Positions 1 to 6,436 of a DNA stretch of 20,277 nucleotides are shown piece after piece. The stretch is from Bacteroidales bacterium. GTDB lineage: Bacteria; Bacteroidota; Bacteroidia; Bacteroidales; P3. Position 1 is the stretch's first letter; each line of letters opens with the position of its first letter. The position numbers and the translations under genes are program-made. The notes under the pieces were generated by a model that was not told the DNA's origin, did not search any database, and was given only the letters and a program-made list of their open reading frames with translations. Where the stretch lies: NCBI GenBank assembly GCA_017507285.1, contig JAFWBF010000118.1, positions 1-20,277 of the forward strand, written 5' to 3'.

Positions 1-977
1 AATAAGTCGGTTCCTTTATATTCGGCTATCACACGGTAAGGTATCACCTTGTCGCCGGCTTTGTATTCTTCAAAAGAAGCATCAAGGCCCTTGGCATCAA
101 AGTAAGCAGCCACTCTGGCTTTAGCAACCAAGCATATCATAGGGTTGCCACTATAAGGATTAAATGATTCTACTGCCACATAGTCAATCTTAGGACCAAC
201 GCAAAGAGCAGTATTTGATGGCAAAGTCCAAGGAGTGGTAGTCCAAGCCAACACATATAAATCTTTATCTTTAAAGCTTTCAGAAGCCTTGGCTCTTATT
301 TCTTTTACTATCTTATTGTCGTTATCCACTACTTTAAACTGAGCAGTACAAGTAGTGTCTTTCACATCGCGATAGCATCCGGGCATATTAAGCTCGTGCG
401 AACTTAGTCCTGTACCTGCAGCCGGACTATAAGGCTGAATGGTATATCCTTTGTAAAGCAAACCCTTCTTGTACAATACCGAAAGCAAATACCAAAGAGT
501 TTCGATATATTCATTTTCGAAAGTTATGTATGGGTCGTTAAGGTCTACCCAATAACCCATCTTCTTGGTTAGCTCGTCCCAAAGGTCTTTATACTTCATT
601 ACCTCTTGACGACAAGCACGGTTATAGTCGTCTACCGATATTTTTTTACCTATATCTTCTTTGGTTATTCCCAAATTCTTTTCTACACCAAGTTCTACAG
701 GCAATCCATGAGTATCCCAACCGGCTTTACGCTTAACGTAGAAACCTTTTTGTGTTTTATAACGACAAAAAATATCTTTGATAGTACGAGCCATAACATG
801 GTGTATACCCGGTTGACCGTTAGCAGAAGGAGGTCCTTCGAAAAACACAAAAGATGGATGACCTTCGCTTTGCTTCAAGCTCTTATCAAAAGTTTGATTT
901 TCTTCCCAAAATTTACGTACTTCGTCTCCTATTTGGGCAAGATTTAGCTGTTTATATTCATTATACTTTGCCGACAT
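1..977 (-). CDS. ileS: Isoleucyl-tRNA synthetase, N-terminal part (cut by window edge)
   Basis: Class I aminoacyl-tRNA synthetase that charges tRNA-Ile with isoleucine in the cytoplasm. About 325 codons are visible, from the ATG at 977; the rest lies beyond the left edge, so KMSKS and the anticodon-binding domain cannot be checked. The start MSAKYNEYKQ is followed by FFEGPPSANGQPGIHHVMAR (residues about 46-64), which carries the HIGH-class ATP-binding motif as GIHH. Next comes KRKAGWDTHGLPVE, typical of IleS, and WTTTPWTLPSNTAL (around residue 255), which marks entry into the CP1 editing domain. The promoter and a hairpin leader lie directly upstream. It is transcribed away from the aspA terminator, so it is a separate unit. 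Confidence is high because the IleS motifs occur in order. Confidence 0.96.
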   Translation of the reverse strand, partial: MSAKYNEYKQLNLAQIGDEVRKFWEENQTFDKSLKQSEGHPSFVFFEGPPSANGQPGIHHVMARTIKDIFCRYKTQKGFYVKRKAGWDTHGLPVELGVEKNLGITKEDIGKKISVDDYNRACRQEVMKYKDLWDELTKKMGYWVDLNDPYITFENEYIETLWYLLSVLYKKGLLYKGYTIQPYSPAAGTGLSSHELNMPGCYRDVKDTTCTAQFKVVDNDNKIVKEIRAKASESFKDKDLYVLAWTTTPWTLPSNTALCVGPKIDYVAVESFNPYSGNPMICLVAKARVAAYFDAKGLDASFEEYKAGDKVIPYRVIAEYKGTDL

Positions 978-1034
978 AAATATATTTTTTTATCGTTATG
1001 TAAATCTTTTTATTCGTTTTATCATTAATATTCA

Positions 1035-1065
1035 GTACAATAACTCACATCTTCCGTTATTGTAC
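1035..1065 (-). promoter_or_regulatory. Perfect 9-bp stem-loop at the 5' end of the ileS mRNA
   Basis: GTACAATAA (1035-1043) and TTATTGTAC (1057-1065) are perfect inverted repeats around a 13-nt loop. On the transcript the stem would begin one to three nucleotides after the predicted start site. It has no T-run behind it, so it does not look like a terminator. A 5'-end stabiliser or a binding site for a regulator of ileS are both possible. The structure is seen; the role is inferred. Confidence 0.5.
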
Positions 1066-1072
1066 GAACATA

Positions 1073-1103
1073 CAAAGGTAACAAATTTATTCAAAACATA
1101 CAA
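1073..1103 (-). promoter_or_regulatory. Bacteroidota-type promoter of ileS
   Basis: Read on the minus strand: TTG (1103-1101), 20 nt, then TACCTTTG (1080-1073), a match to the -33 TTTG / -7 TAnnTTTG consensus of Bacteroidota sigma-ABfr promoters. Predicted transcription start is about 1066-1068, giving a leader of about 90 nt. Confidence 0.75.
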
Positions 1104-1152
1104 CCCCAAAATACTGATTTCTAAGAAAAAGGTTGATAGTAGTTGATAGGAT

Positions 1153-1187
1153 AAAAAAGGAGGACATCCTAAGCGAATATCCTCCTC
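1153..1187 (-). terminator. Rho-independent terminator of aspA
   Basis: On the minus strand AGGAGGA (1186-1180) pairs with TCCTCCT (1164-1158) and the stem is followed by a run of T (plus-strand A at 1153-1158). It lies about 25 bp past the aspA stop codon. Confidence 0.85.
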
Positions 1188-1211
1188 TATATGTACAACT
1201 AAAACTTATTC

Positions 1212-2618
1212 TTACAATTTAATTTCAACTGGCTCGATCATGTTTTCAGGAACCAATACTTTATCTAATTGTTCTTTAGTCAACAATTTGTGTTCCAATA
1301 CAAGTTCGTAAACCCCACGTCCTGTTTCAGCTGCTTCTTTAGCAATCTTAGTAGATTGTTTGTAGCCGATGATTGGGTTAAGCATAGTTACGATTCCGAT
1401 AGAACCTTCAACCAATTCGCGACAACGTTTTTCGTCAGCAACGATACCATCTATACAGAAAGTACGCAATGTGTCGAAACCATTTCTCAAAATTTCGATA
1501 GATTCGAACAAAGAGTAAACCATAACAGGTTCCATAACGTTCAATTCAAGTTGAGCGTTGTCAGCAGCTATAGTTATGCAAGCGTCGTTACCAATAACTT
1601 TGTAGTTGATTTGGTTCATCACTTCGGGAATAACAGGGTTTACTTTACCCGGCATGATAGAAGAACCTGGTTGACGTTCTGGCAAGTGGATTTCATGTAA
1701 ACCACAACGAGGACCTGAACTCATCAAACGAAGGTCGTTGCATATTTTGTTAGTTCTGATGCTTAAGCGTTTCAAAGCAGATGAATATTGAACTAGGCAA
1801 GCTGTAGAAGAAGTAGCTTCAATCAAGTTTTCAGCCAAAGTAATATCCCATCCTGTTATTTCGCGCAAAGCGTCGATACAATGTTTGCTATATCCCGGAA
1901 GAGAGCAAATACCTGTTCCAATAGCTGTAGCGCCCATGTTTACTACTAGGAATTCTTGAGCAGCAGCTTTAAGGTTTTCAACTTCAAGACGAAGAGTAGC
2001 AGCAAAACCGCCAAATGTTTGTCCCAATGTCATAGGAACAGCGTCTTGTAATTGAGTACGACCCATTTTTATTACACGTTCGAATTCTTTAGCTTTCTTT
2101 TCCAAAGATTCGATAACCATTTCGATATGTCCGATGAATTCCAAGTGTTCCATGTACATAGCCATGTGGATACCACAAGGATAAGCATCGTTAGTAGATT
2201 GCGAACCGTTTACGTGGTCGTTAGGAGAGCAGAATTCATATTGTCCACGTTCTTTTCCCATTATTTCCAATGCACGGTTAGCTATAACTTCGTTAGCATT
2301 CATGTTGGTAGATGTACCGGCACCACCTTGAATCATATCCACTGGGAAATGTTCATGATGTTTACCTTCTAATAATTCATCACAAGCTTTTACGATAGCA
2401 TCGCATTGTTCTTTAGTTACCATTCCAACTTTTTCGTTAGCAATAGCAGCGGCTTTCTTTGTTATTGCCAAGCCTTTTATAAAGCTAGGATAGTCACTTA
2501 ATTTTGCTCCACTTATGTGGAAGTTTTCCATTCCGCGTAATGTTTGAACTCCATAAAGAGCTTCAGCAGGAACTTCGCGTGGTCCCAATAAATCGCTTTC
2601 TATACGATAGTTTGCCAT
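1212..2618 (-). CDS. aspA: Aspartate ammonia-lyase (aspartase)
   Basis: Cytoplasmic tetrameric lyase that converts L-aspartate to fumarate and ammonia. The 468-residue length is normal for the family. The fumarase/aspartase signature GSSIMPGKVNP lies at about 318-328 and holds the mobile SS loop with the catalytic serine. STNDAYP (141-147) and GRTQLQDAVPMTLGQ (186-200) are the aspartase forms; fumarase C usually has GRTH-x-DATP at the second site, so aspartase is preferred over FumC. It is a single-gene unit with a clear promoter (2763-2792) and terminator (1153-1187), and a long leader of about 140 nt. With AnsA elsewhere in the window it gives a route Asn to Asp to fumarate, which suits anaerobic fumarate reduction; that link is inference. 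Confidence 0.95.
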   Translation of the reverse strand: MANYRIESDLLGPREVPAEALYGVQTLRGMENFHISGAKLSDYPSFIKGLAITKKAAAIANEKVGMVTKEQCDAIVKACDELLEGKHHEHFPVDMIQGGAGTSTNMNANEVIANRALEIMGKERGQYEFCSPNDHVNGSQSTNDAYPCGIHMAMYMEHLEFIGHIEMVIESLEKKAKEFERVIKMGRTQLQDAVPMTLGQTFGGFAATLRLEVENLKAAAQEFLVVNMGATAIGTGICSLPGYSKHCIDALREITGWDITLAENLIEATSSTACLVQYSSALKRLSIRTNKICNDLRLMSSGPRCGLHEIHLPERQPGSSIMPGKVNPVIPEVMNQINYKVIGNDACITIAADNAQLELNVMEPVMVYSLFESIEILRNGFDTLRTFCIDGIVADEKRCRELVEGSIGIVTMLNPIIGYKQSTKIAKEAAETGRGVYELVLEHKLLTKEQLDKVLVPENMIEPVEIKL

Positions 2619-2762
2619 AACTTATAATTTATTTTTGTTTTTAATATTATTATTCTGTGGACAACAACACATTAATTCAAATACTTTTTTTGGCTTTGTA
2701 CTAATGGTGTAGCTGTCTTACTAATTTCTACTTTCGGTACTTTTATCGAAAAAAATCATTTG

Positions 2763-2792
2763 CAAAGATAGTTATTTTTTCTCACATATCAA
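2763..2792 (-). promoter_or_regulatory. Bacteroidota-type promoter of aspA
   Basis: Minus strand: TTG (2792-2790), 19 nt, TATCTTTG (2770-2763). Predicted start is near 2757, leaving a leader of about 138 nt before the ATG at 2618, unusually long for this window. Confidence 0.75.
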
Positions 2793-3036
2793 CCATTTTC
2801 CTAAAAAAATATATTTATCAGTTATTTATCAATATATTACATCTTTTGTTTATTGTTTGTTCTTTAGCATAATATGCTATACCGGACCTATTGTAACGAG
2901 ATTTTTGACATATTTACAATCTGCTATAGTCCGTTGGATGAATTAAATTTTATACCCTATCATCAATCTGCTTATAATAGGGTGACACAAGCATGACAGT
3001 ATAGCATCAATCATCGTTCGATATATAGCCTCAAAA

Positions 3037-3124
3037 ATGCCTCGTGAGGCAGTTGAATTTCCATCGTGAGGAAAATCCAGCTACTACGTGATGTAGATAA
3101 ATCTCCCTCGTGAGGATATTTACC
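3037..3124 (+). repeat. Four tandem hairpin units, exact 22-nt period, CGTG loop
   Basis: The core CGTGA starts at 3043, 3065, 3087 and 3109, spaced exactly 22 nt apart. Flanks differ between units but pair within each: TGCCT/AGGCA in unit 1, TTTCC-a-T/A-GGAAA in unit 2, CTAC/GTAG in unit 3, CCT/AGG with outer AAAT/ATTT in unit 4. Units 1, 2 and 4 present a CGTG tetraloop closed by T-A. A period that is not a multiple of three argues against coding repeats. Confidence 0.65.
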
Positions 3125-3147
3125 AGCTTGATTGGTACGTTTTTTTT
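3121..3147 (+). terminator. Terminator-like hairpin at the end of the hairpin ladder
   Basis: TACCA (3121-3125), loop GCTTGAT, TGGTA (3133-3137), two bases, then eight T (3140-3147). The stem is short (5 bp) but the T-run is strong, and it suggests plus-strand transcription through the repeats upstream. No protein gene lies upstream on this strand. Confidence 0.5.
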
Positions 3148-3292
3148 ATGCTGTATCAATCTTTGCATTTACGAATCTAAATATTTCAGATTTTATTAGA
3201 CCTATAAGTTTATATGATGTACAATGAGGTAAAAAATGATATGGTCGTGAAGGATTGGTAAAAAGATATATTAGTTTAGTCGAATAACCTAT

Positions 3293-3371
3293 ATTAGTTA
3301 TTGCATTATCCTATATACCTTAATTAATTATCCTATACTATATACCTTATTGCATTGTATTATATTAGTTT
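3293..3371. repeat. AT-rich imperfect duplication and mirrored motifs
   Basis: ATTATCCTATA...TACCTTA occurs at 3305-3322 and, with a 5-bp insert, at 3327-3349. TTGCATT flanks the pair at 3301 and 3350, and TATTAGTT occurs near both ends. It is low-complexity DNA with no ORF. The rest of 3148-3700 also holds no gene I can support. Confidence 0.45.
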
Positions 3372-3492
3372 TTTTTCTTTTCCTAATATACAACTTATTT
3401 TGCATTCTGATGTCGATTAAATAAGTGTATATCTAGGGTATAATGGTTATGATTTGAAAAAAGAAAAAAAACTGTAAGATGAGTCTCCCAAC

Positions 3493-3536
3493 GAAAAAAG
3501 TTTTTGATTCTTTTGACAATCAAAAAAACGTTTTTC
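3493..3536. repeat. Long A/T-rich inverted repeat
   Basis: GAAAAAAGTTTTTGATT (3493-3509) is nearly the reverse complement of 3518-3536, with an 8-base loop. It forms a stem of about 17 bp with T/A tracts in both arms. It could be a bidirectional terminator insulating the tRNA-Leu unit from what lies to its left. Its function is not known. Confidence 0.4.
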
Positions 3537-3704
3537 AACGGAACTTTAACAACCAATATTTTAGAGGAATATACTTTTAAAATCGCCAGCCTTCTCGCCT
3601 TTTATTTCACCCCCTCTCTAGTGGCTTAGCCAAGGCAGTTAATGAAAAAATGGGATGTACAAGGGATAGTATTTTAGGACTAAACCTCAGATATAAAATC
3701 GGAT

Positions 3705-3747
3705 AAAGAAAAAAAAGGAATCTCAGTTTTCACTAAAATTCCTTTTC
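3705..3747 (-). terminator. Rho-independent terminator of tRNA-Leu
   Basis: AAAAGGAAT (3713-3721) pairs with ATTCCTTTT (3738-3746), a 9-bp stem. On the minus strand it is followed by further T residues (plus-strand A from 3709). It lies four bases beyond the tRNA 3' end. Confidence 0.8.
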
Positions 3748-3750
3748 TTG

Positions 3751-3834
3751 TACCCGGGGCCGGGATCGAACCGGCACGAGTGTAACCTCATTGGTTTTTG
3801 AGACCAACGCGTCTACCAATTCCGCCACCTGGGC
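3751..3834 (-). tRNA. tRNA-Leu (anticodon CAA)
   Basis: 84-nt class II tRNA that reads UUG codons. The minus strand starts GCCCAGGTGGCGGAATTGGT. The anticodon stem TTGGT/ACCAA holds the loop CTCAAAA, so the anticodon is CAA (plus 3798-3800). A long variable arm (GAG...CTC) and the T arm GCCGG-TTCGATC-CCGGC identify a leucine tRNA. The discriminator is A and CCA is not encoded. The acceptor stem has a G1-U72 wobble and an A5-C68 mismatch. It has its own promoter and terminator. Confidence 0.95.
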
Positions 3835-3871
3835 ATCATTTTCAGGCTGTCTTTTGCCTCATTTGCGATTG

Positions 3872-3903
3872 CAAAATTACGAACATTTTTTGAACTGACC
3901 AAA
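3872..3903 (-). promoter_or_regulatory. Bacteroidota-type promoter of tRNA-Leu
   Basis: Minus strand: TTTG (3903-3900), 20 nt, TAATTTTG (3879-3872). Start is expected near 3866, about 30 nt before the mature tRNA end. It is divergent from the prs promoter. Confidence 0.75.
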
Positions 3904-3920
3904 TAAAAAGTGATTTTTTT

Positions 3921-3951
3921 TTCGCAGAATGAAAAAAAAATAGTAATTTTG
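3921..3951 (+). promoter_or_regulatory. Probable promoter of prs
   Basis: A good -7 element TAATTTTG (3944-3951) lies 22 bp before the prs ATG. The -33 position (3921-3924, TTCG, 19-nt spacer) matches only partly. The leader would be about 15 nt. Confidence 0.5.
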
Positions 3952-3973
3952 CAAAGTCAAAAATCAAAATAAA

Positions 3974-4957
3974 ATGCAGTTAGACATTAAGGATCAAGTA
4001 TGTATATTTTCGGGCCGTGCCACAGAAAGTTTAGCACGCAAAGTAGCCGAAAAATATGGTAGCGAATTGGGAAATTCGGTGGTATTTCAGTATGCCGATG
4101 GCGAATTTCAACCTTCTTTTGAGCAAACAATTCGGGGAAGAAAGGTATTTATCGTGCAAAGTACTATACCTCCGACAGATAACCTATTTGAGCTGCTTAT
4201 GATGATCGATGCAGCTAAGAGAGCTTCGGCTTTACAAGTAGTGGCAGTGATACCATATTATGGCTTCGCTCGTCAAGACCGTAAGGATAAACCTCACATT
4301 CCTCTTACAGCACGTTTGATAGCCGATATGCTTCAAGCAGCAGGTGTGGATAGAATTATCACTATGGACTTGCATGCCGACCAAATTCAGGGCTTTTTCA
4401 AAGTGCCTTTGGATCACTTGTTCGGTTCTTCGTTGTTTATGCCTTATATCCGCTCGTTGGATATTCCTACAGAGGATATATTGTTTGCTTCGCCCGACTT
4501 GGGAGGTTCCAGAAGAGCCGGCATGTATGCCAAAACTCTGGGCAACAGTTTTGTAATATGCTACAAACAACGTAATAAACCTAACGAAATAGGCATTATG
4601 AAGCTGATAGGTGATGTAAAAGACAAACATGTAATATTGCTAGATGATATTATAGATACAGGTAGCACTATGGTAAAAGCTGCTCAACTAATAAAAGAAA
4701 ATGGCGCAAAAACTGTAAGAGCTATGATTACCCACCCTGTATTGAGTGGCAATGCAATAGAAAAAATAGAAGATTCTTGCTTGGAGGAATTGGTGGTAAG
4801 CGACACTATTCCTTTGAAAAGAGAATCGAAAAAAATAAATGTACTTTCGACTGATTGGCTACTAGCCGAGGCTATTCGTCGAATTGTAAACTACGAATCT
4901 ATCAACGATTTGTATGAAACTACAATACATCACAAAGGTATAATAGAAAAGTTATAA
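3974..4957 (+). CDS. prs: Ribose-phosphate pyrophosphokinase (PRPP synthetase)
   Basis: Makes phosphoribosyl pyrophosphate from ribose 5-phosphate and ATP, the precursor for purines, pyrimidines, NAD, histidine and tryptophan; cytoplasmic. Its 327 residues are close to the usual length of about 315. Seen in order: YADGEF (40-45), the ATP-site segment YYGFARQDRK (95-104), the metal/ATP signature MDLHADQIQGFF (131-142), SPDLGG (173-178) and the PRPP-binding loop DDIIDTGST (224-232). All catalytic motifs are intact. The ATG at 3974 follows an A-rich leader. L25 starts 77 bp downstream on the same strand with no clear terminator between them, so co-transcription is possible. Confidence 0.97.
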   Translation: MQLDIKDQVCIFSGRATESLARKVAEKYGSELGNSVVFQYADGEFQPSFEQTIRGRKVFIVQSTIPPTDNLFELLMMIDAAKRASALQVVAVIPYYGFARQDRKDKPHIPLTARLIADMLQAAGVDRIITMDLHADQIQGFFKVPLDHLFGSSLFMPYIRSLDIPTEDILFASPDLGGSRRAGMYAKTLGNSFVICYKQRNKPNEIGIMKLIGDVKDKHVILLDDIIDTGSTMVKAAQLIKENGAKTVRAMITHPVLSGNAIEKIEDSCLEELVVSDTIPLKRESKKINVLSTDWLLAEAIRRIVNYESINDLYETTIHHKGIIEKL

Positions 4958-5034
4958 TTGTTTTCTTATAAAAAAAGATTCTTATTTAGAATAATATAAA
5001 TACATTGTTTAACAAACTAAATACAAAGAAAAAA

Positions 5035-5610
5035 ATGAAAATAGTATCGATGAGTGGTTCTCTTCGCGAGAACGTAGGGAAAAAGGATGCTAAAGCATTG
5101 CGTCGTCAAGACAGAGTACCATGCGTTATGTATGGCAAAACAGAACAAGTATTGTTCTCAGTTCCTCAAGTGGAATTCAAGCCTCTAGTATTTTCACCTG
5201 ATGCAGCTTATATAGAGCTCACCATCAATGGCGAAAAAAGAATGGCTATGTTGAAGGACATTGAATACCATCCTGTAACTGACAACATCATGCACGCTGA
5301 TTTTTATGAACTAAGCGACGACAAACCTATCGTAATGTCTATACCTGTATACTTGACAGGTACATCAGTAGGTGTTATGAAAGGTGGTAAGGCTGTTTTA
5401 AAAATCAAACGTTTGAAAGTAAAAGCTTTGCCTGCCAACATGCCTGAAAAAATAGTTTTGGACATCACCAACCTAGATCTTTTGCAAGGTATAAAAGTTC
5501 AAGAAGTTGAAACAAACAACTTTGAATTGTTGGACGTAAAGAGCAGTGTTGTTGTTTTCATCAAATCTACAAGAGCTGCTGCAGCCGCTGCTGAAGCTGA
5601 AGCTAAATAG
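5035..5610 (+). CDS. rplY: 50S ribosomal protein L25/general stress protein CTC
   Basis: Binds 5S rRNA in the large ribosomal subunit. This is the long (TL5/CTC) form: an N-terminal L25 domain (about 1-95, beginning MKIVSMSGSLRENVGKKDAK) and a C-terminal beta domain, with an Ala/Glu-rich tail at the end. I chose the ATG at 5035 (191 residues), preceded by an A-rich tract, over an in-frame TTG at 5005. The ATG start fits the beginning of the L25 fold and the TTG would add ten Lys/Asn-rich residues. It lies downstream of prs and is closed by a strong terminator. A pth gene often follows ctc in bacteria, but here a HAD phosphatase follows instead. Confidence 0.93.
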   Translation: MKIVSMSGSLRENVGKKDAKALRRQDRVPCVMYGKTEQVLFSVPQVEFKPLVFSPDAAYIELTINGEKRMAMLKDIEYHPVTDNIMHADFYELSDDKPIVMSIPVYLTGTSVGVMKGGKAVLKIKRLKVKALPANMPEKIVLDITNLDLLQGIKVQEVETNNFELLDVKSSVVVFIKSTRAAAAAAEAEAK

Positions 5611-5632
5611 TTTGCAAAAAACAATAATTAAG

Positions 5633-5681
5633 AAAAAAGAGAGTCATGAAAAATATTTGCATGGCTCTTTTTTATTACTTT
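5633..5681 (+). terminator. Rho-independent terminator after L25
   Basis: AAAAAAGAG (5633-5641) pairs with CTCTTTTTT (5665-5673), extended inside by CATG/CATG with a small internal loop, and followed by more T residues. It separates L25 from the HAD gene, which then needs its own promoter or read-through. Confidence 0.8.
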
Positions 5682-5698
5682 TTTTTCGTTTTAGAATA

Positions 5699-6397
5699 AT
5701 GAAATACAAATACATTCTATTTGACCTCGACCGCACACTGTGGGACTTTCAAGCCAATAGTTTTCAAACATTCAAGGAGATGTACGAAACCTTCAATTTA
5801 GGCAAATTGTGTAATACATCATTTGATGAGTTTTATTTGCAATACAAGACCATCAATGCGTTACTATGGGATATGTATAGGCAAGGCACATTACTGAAAG
5901 AGGTTCTTTATGTAAAGCGGTTTTCACTTACATTGGAATATTTTGGAGTAATGGATTGTAGCGATTTGTCACGTAAATTGGGTGATTTTTATGTATTGGA
6001 AGGTCCAAAAAAGACATGCTTGGTTGATGGTGCCAGGGAACTATTGGACTATTTGATGGCAAAAAACTACCATATGTATATAGTGTCAAACGGATTTAAG
6101 GAGGTGCAAAACGAAAAGATTAAAACTTCGAATATAGATTATTACTTCAAGAAAGTTTATTTATCGGAAAATATAGGCTATCAGAAACCAAACAGAAAAA
6201 TATTTGATGCTATAGTTTCCGACCTTGAAGCTTTGAGCAATGAATGTTTGATGATTGGCGACGACTTTGCTGTAGACATTGTAGGGGCAAAAAATGCTGG
6301 TATAGACCAAATATACTACAATCCCGAAGCCATAAAGCAAGAATTCTTACCCACCTTCGAGGTAAAGAATCTGAGAGAAATAATGAATATATTGTAG
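5699..6397 (+). CDS. HAD-superfamily hydrolase, YjjG-like (nucleotidase)
   Basis: Cytoplasmic HAD phosphatase of 232 residues. All four HAD motifs are visible: DxD in ILFDLDRTLWDF (nucleophile D9, acid D11), SNG (130-132), the lysine in GYQKPNRKIF (K163) and GDDFAVDIVGAKNAG (187-201). Between motifs I and II is an all-helical C1 cap. The LWDF after the nucleophile and the overall layout fit the YjjG/TIGR02254 family, which dephosphorylates (non-canonical) pyrimidine nucleotides. The exact substrate is not readable from sequence. The frame is open further upstream to 5546, overlapping L25 and its terminator, but the ATG at 5699 begins the family core and is preferred. It converges with the LRR gene, leaving 39 bp between stops. 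Confidence 0.88.
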   Translation: MKYKYILFDLDRTLWDFQANSFQTFKEMYETFNLGKLCNTSFDEFYLQYKTINALLWDMYRQGTLLKEVLYVKRFSLTLEYFGVMDCSDLSRKLGDFYVLEGPKKTCLVDGARELLDYLMAKNYHMYIVSNGFKEVQNEKIKTSNIDYYFKKVYLSENIGYQKPNRKIFDAIVSDLEALSNECLMIGDDFAVDIVGAKNAGIDQIYYNPEAIKQEFLPTFEVKNLREIMNIL

Positions 6398-6436
6398 CTA
6401 TTATGTTTTTTAGAGGCTTCTTGCCAATTGCATTTC

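Larger units (their letters stand above)
2865..3147 (+). ncRNA. Candidate structured RNA with nested helices, hairpin ladder and terminator
   Basis: No credible ORF covers this stretch, but it is unusually rich in pairing. ATGCTATAC (2874-2882) pairs perfectly with GTATAGCAT (2999-3007), enclosing two sub-structures. The first is CGGAC-c-TAT (2883-2891) with ATAGTCCG (2926-2933), stacked on TGTAA (2892-2896) with TTACA (2914-2918). The second is ACCCTAT (2954-2960) with ATAGGGT (2977-2983). Four small hairpins at a 22-nt period follow, then a terminator-like hairpin plus eight T. TAGCAT (2865-2870) could also pair with ATGCTA (2874-2879), giving an alternative fold. A plus-strand promoter is weak: TATTGTTTG at 2851-2859 has one base too many for TAnnTTTG and no clear -33. 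I recognise no known RNA family; it shows no tmRNA or RNase P hallmarks. Chance pairing in AT-rich DNA is the alternative. Confidence 0.35.

Noticed and set aside
606..947. Plus-strand ORF of 113 codons
   Set aside because: Antisense shadow of ileS, whose minus-strand translation matches the synthetase throughout.
1269..2372. Plus-strand ORFs of 143 and 106 codons (1269-1700, 2052-2372)
   Set aside because: They are antisense to aspA, have no recognisable domains, and the minus strand gives a full aspartase.
3037..3124. CRISPR-like array
   Set aside because: Conserved core is only 7-8 nt, there are no unique spacers of typical length, and no cas genes are nearby. The pattern is of tandem hairpins.
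2865..3147. Retron msr-msd, tmRNA or RNase P RNA
   Set aside because: No reverse transcriptase gene is near, and the hallmark segments of tmRNA and RNase P RNA are not present.
3479..3580. Small ORF of 33 codons (MSLPTKKVFD...)
   Set aside because: It spans the A/T inverted repeat, which explains its Lys/Phe-rich content. No homology is recognised and no good promoter lies upstream.
5005..5034. TTG start extending L25 by 10 residues
   Set aside because: The ATG at 5035 has an A-rich upstream tract and begins where the L25 fold starts.
5546..5698. Upstream extension of the HAD ORF by 51 codons
   Set aside because: It overlaps the L25 gene and the terminator. The HAD core starts with the ATG at 5699.
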